From contig JAUQQB010000166.1 of assembly GCA_030550075.1 (NCBI GenBank), positions 1 through 6,482 of the forward strand: a stretch of DNA of 6,482 nt, given 5' to 3'. Positions 5,050 to 6,482 of this stretch are shown in pieces (positions within the stretch are counted from its first letter, which is position 1; the number at the start of each line of letters is the position of its first letter). Position numbers and translations under genes: made by a program. The notes under the pieces were generated by a model that ran no database searches, had not been told where the DNA came from, and saw nothing but the letters and a program-made list of their open reading frames with translations. Source of the DNA: Chloroflexota bacterium. Lineage in GTDB: Bacteria > Chloroflexota > Anaerolineae > Thermoflexales > Thermoflexaceae.

Positions 5050-6111
5050 TCACGACCCCTGGCTCACGACCACGCGCACCACGTGCTGTTCGTCGGTTCC
5101 ATCCGGGAAGGTGCCGCTGAGCAGCCGGCCCCGCCCCCGGGGCTGGACGTAGCCATCGTTTTGATGGACCCGCGCCCGGAGCACGTGTTCTCCTTCCTCT
5201 GGATGTTCCCACCGGTAGCGCCAGATGGTCCAGACGTAGGGAGTGGGGCCCCGGGTGAGCTCGGCTTCCTCCCAGGTTCGCCCGTCGTCCACGCTGACCT
5301 CCACGCGGGCGATCCCGACCGGTCCTGAGAAGGCAATGCCCCGGATCTCCACCGGTTGCCTCGGGATCATCCCGGAGCCGGGCTCATCGATGCGGGAGTT
5401 GGGTTTGATGATCGCTTCCCTGGACCAGCCCTGGCCCTCCCAGTAGCCGATGTGCTCCCCCCGGATCAGCTCGATACGGGTGATCCATTTTGGCTGCTTC
5501 ATGCCGTAGCGGCCCGGCCAGAGGGCCCGGAGGGGAAAGCCATGCTCAGGAGGCAATACTTCTCCGTTCATCATATACGCCAGGATGGAATGAGGGTCCC
5601 GGGCCAGGCTCACCGGGATGCTGGTATGATAGCCGTCCGCGGCGTGGAGGACCACCTCCGTGGCGGTGGATCGGGCACCGGCCAGCGTCAGGAGATCTCC
5701 CATCCGCACGCCCTTCCACAGCGCGTTGCCGATGAGATCCCCGCCCACCGGGTTGCTGATGCACTCCAGGGTCCGCATCTCGATCACCGCGGGCATCGCG
5801 AGGAGTTCCGGATAGGTCAGGCGGAGCGGGCGTTCGACCTCCCCCGTGATCTCCAGCGTCCATGTCTCGATCTCCACCCGGGGGATGGTGCTGTATTTCA
5901 CCTCGTAGAACTCGCGAGTAGGCGTGATGGGGACGGGGGAGACGATGTCCCATTGTTCCGGCCCGGGCAACTGGATGGGAATCCGGGTGGAAGGGGGACG
6001 TTCCTCCGAAGGGGATGCCGGAAGGGGGAACCGGCGGGCACAAGCCGCGGCCGCGGCTCCCATCGCGCCGCCTACCAGAAACCGCAAAACCTCTCGCCGT
6101 CGCCACCGCAT
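5050..6111 (-). CDS. Tat-exported molybdopterin oxidoreductase, sulfite-oxidase fold
   Basis: A 353-residue molybdenum-cofactor enzyme of the sulfite oxidase superfamily. Seen in order: an N-terminal MRWRRREVLRF with consecutive arginines followed by a hydrophobic Gly/Ala segment, a Tat signal; AAAAAC ending at Cys24, possibly an atypical lipobox; a Pro/Ser-rich linker; the molybdopterin-binding domain (about 60-225) with the presumed Mo-ligand Cys117 in TLECISNPVGG, HGFPLR at 190-195 and RYGMKQPKWITRIEL at 201-215; and an Ig-like Mo-co dimerisation domain (about 236-350) with VEVSVDDGRTWEEAEL. It acts outside the cytoplasmic membrane after folding with cofactor inside. The dimerisation domain separates it from the shorter MsrP/YedY proteins, but the substrate (sulfite or another oxyanion or organic compound) cannot be read off. 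No cytochrome or membrane partner adjoins it in the window. ATG 6111 is chosen for the Tat motif; AAAGGGG nearby can bind ribosomes. The frame stays open another 94 codons into the repeat array; that is not part of the protein. Confidence 0.87.
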   Translation of the reverse strand: MRWRRREVLRFLVGGAMGAAAAACARRFPLPASPSEERPPSTRIPIQLPGPEQWDIVSPVPITPTREFYEVKYSTIPRVEIETWTLEITGEVERPLRLTYPELLAMPAVIEMRTLECISNPVGGDLIGNALWKGVRMGDLLTLAGARSTATEVVLHAADGYHTSIPVSLARDPHSILAYMMNGEVLPPEHGFPLRALWPGRYGMKQPKWITRIELIRGEHIGYWEGQGWSREAIIKPNSRIDEPGSGMIPRQPVEIRGIAFSGPVGIARVEVSVDDGRTWEEAELTRGPTPYVWTIWRYRWEHPEEGEHVLRARVHQNDGYVQPRGRGRLLSGTFPDGTDEQHVVRVVVSQGS

Positions 6112-6192
6112 CGAAGGCCCCTTTCTCTGCTTAAACAGGCACGTCGCTTTGCTCCGTGCCCGACTAGAAACAGGGCTTTTCCTGTTCGTAGT

Positions 6193-6218
6193 CGGGCACG
6201 TGAGTGCCCGTTCTTTTT
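6193..6218 (+). terminator. GNRA-loop hairpin plus T-tract, array unit 1
   Basis: CGGGCAC (6193-6199) and GTGCCCG (6204-6210) make a seven-pair stem around a GTGA loop, followed by TTCTTTTT. This is the shape of an intrinsic terminator for plus-strand transcripts, such as antisense RNA into the leader of the molybdoenzyme gene. The same left arm is needed for the longer head-to-head palindrome, so the two folds exclude each other. Confidence 0.45.
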
Positions 6219-6289
6219 GGGAACGCTTCGACGGGCACTCCGCTTCGCTTCGTGCCCTACTACAAACAGGGGGTCTTTCGTTCGTAGTA

Positions 6290-6314
6290 GGGCACGTGAG
6301 TGCCCGTTCTCTTT
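6290..6314 (+). terminator. GNRA-loop hairpin plus T-rich tract, array unit 2
   Basis: GGGCAC (6290-6295) and GTGCCC (6300-6305) enclose a GTGA loop, followed by G and TTCTCTTT. It is the counterpart of the unit 1 hairpin with a one-pair shorter stem and a slightly interrupted tract. Confidence 0.4.
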
Positions 6315-6387
6315 GTGAGCGCTTAGACAGGCACTCCGCTTTGCTTCGTGCCCGACTACAAACAAAGGGCTTTTCCTGTTCGTAGTA

Positions 6388-6414
6388 GGGCACGCAAGTG
6401 CCCGTCTTCTTTTT
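6388..6414 (+). terminator. GNRA-loop hairpin plus T-rich tract, array unit 3
   Basis: GGGCAC (6388-6393) and GTGCCC (6398-6403) enclose a GCAA loop, followed by G and TCTTCTTTTT. The loop differs from units 1 and 2 but remains a GNRA tetraloop. Confidence 0.4.
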
Positions 6415-6482
6415 GTGAACGCTTAGACGGGCACTCCGCTTCGCTTCGTGCCCTACTACAAACAGGGTTTTTCGTTCGTAGT

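Larger units (their letters stand above)
6137..6482. repeat. Tandem BIME-like array of REP-type palindromes
   Basis: At least three full units and a partial fourth: 6137-6232 (96 bases), 6233-6328 (96), 6329-6428 (100) and 6429 to the window edge. Each unit carries a minus-oriented and a plus-oriented element, both built as a GTAG head, a GGGCAC arm and a GTGCCC arm. Plus-oriented GTAG heads are at 6188-6191, 6284-6287, 6382-6385 and 6478-6481; minus-oriented heads (CTAC on this strand) at 6260-6263, 6356-6359 and 6456-6459, with a degenerate CTAG at 6164-6167. Head-to-head pairs form long palindromes at 6155-6200, 6251-6296 and 6347-6394. A GTAG tetranucleotide 5' of a palindrome is a hallmark of REP elements, and alternating orientation is that of BIMEs. 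The array stops 25 bases before the molybdoenzyme ATG, so it may lie in that gene's leader. Confidence 0.8.

Noticed and set aside
5356..6318. 320-codon plus-strand open frame opposite the molybdoenzyme
   Set aside because: It is antisense to a clearly recognisable enzyme with Tat signal and catalytic Cys; its translation is His/Gly/Arg-rich with no domain, and its end is made of the palindromic repeats.
6137..6482. CRISPR array
   Set aside because: Units are contiguous 96-100-base palindromic repeats with no unique spacers of uniform length, so the repeat-spacer pattern of CRISPR is absent.
6137..6482. Genuine repeat protein encoded by the array
   Set aside because: Similar peptides appear on both strands because the DNA is palindromic, and the 100-base third unit shifts the frame, which argues against selection for coding.
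1..6482. tRNA or rRNA genes
   Set aside because: I saw no cloverleaf with a GTTCGA-type T-loop and matching acceptor stem, nor any conserved rRNA segments, on either strand.

Overview
The window looks like chromosomal DNA from a bacterium of the Chloroflexota, possibly a thermophilic Anaerolineae/Thermoflexus-like lineage. The main basis is a three-gene neighbourhood (histidine phosphatase, DUF3090/TIGR03847, SCO1664/TIGR03843) that established family knowledge places almost only in Actinobacteria and Chloroflexi. The coding DNA is fairly GC-rich and there is a Tat-exported molybdoenzyme. The taxonomic call is an inference from gene content, not from a marker gene.

Layout, left to right. Bases 1-132 are a leader with a very strong G-quadruplex motif at the left edge. 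Bases 133-972 (+) encode a membrane-anchored Clp-fold serine protease of the SDH type. A 299-base gap follows with an extended -10 promoter candidate and a 19-bp-arm hairpin. Then comes the plus-strand trio: histidine phosphatase (1272-1916), DUF3090 protein with a Cys/His zinc-knuckle-like tail (1925-2452) and a PI3/4-kinase-like SCO1664 family protein (2571-3362). Two hairpins sit in the 118-base gap before the third gene.

Twelve bases beyond the trio, and convergent with it, lies a minus-strand two-gene cassette: an OLD/AAA15-type ABC ATPase (4849 down to 3860), overlapping by ATGA with a very small TOPRIM-like protein (3863 down to 3375). ATPase plus TOPRIM is the architecture of OLD, Gabija and PARIS anti-phage nucleases, here split and unusually compact. 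Part of the ATPase gene is much more AT-rich than its surroundings, as expected for acquired DNA. This is the best candidate for an undescribed system in the window.

The right end holds a minus-strand sulfite-oxidase-fold molybdopterin oxidoreductase with a Tat signal (6111 down to 5050). Directly upstream of its start is a tandem array of 96-100-base palindromic units (6137 to the window edge). Each unit reads as two inverted REP-like elements carrying GTAG heads, a BIME-like organisation. The plus-strand hairpins have GNRA-type tetraloops followed by T-rich tracts. The array continues beyond the window.
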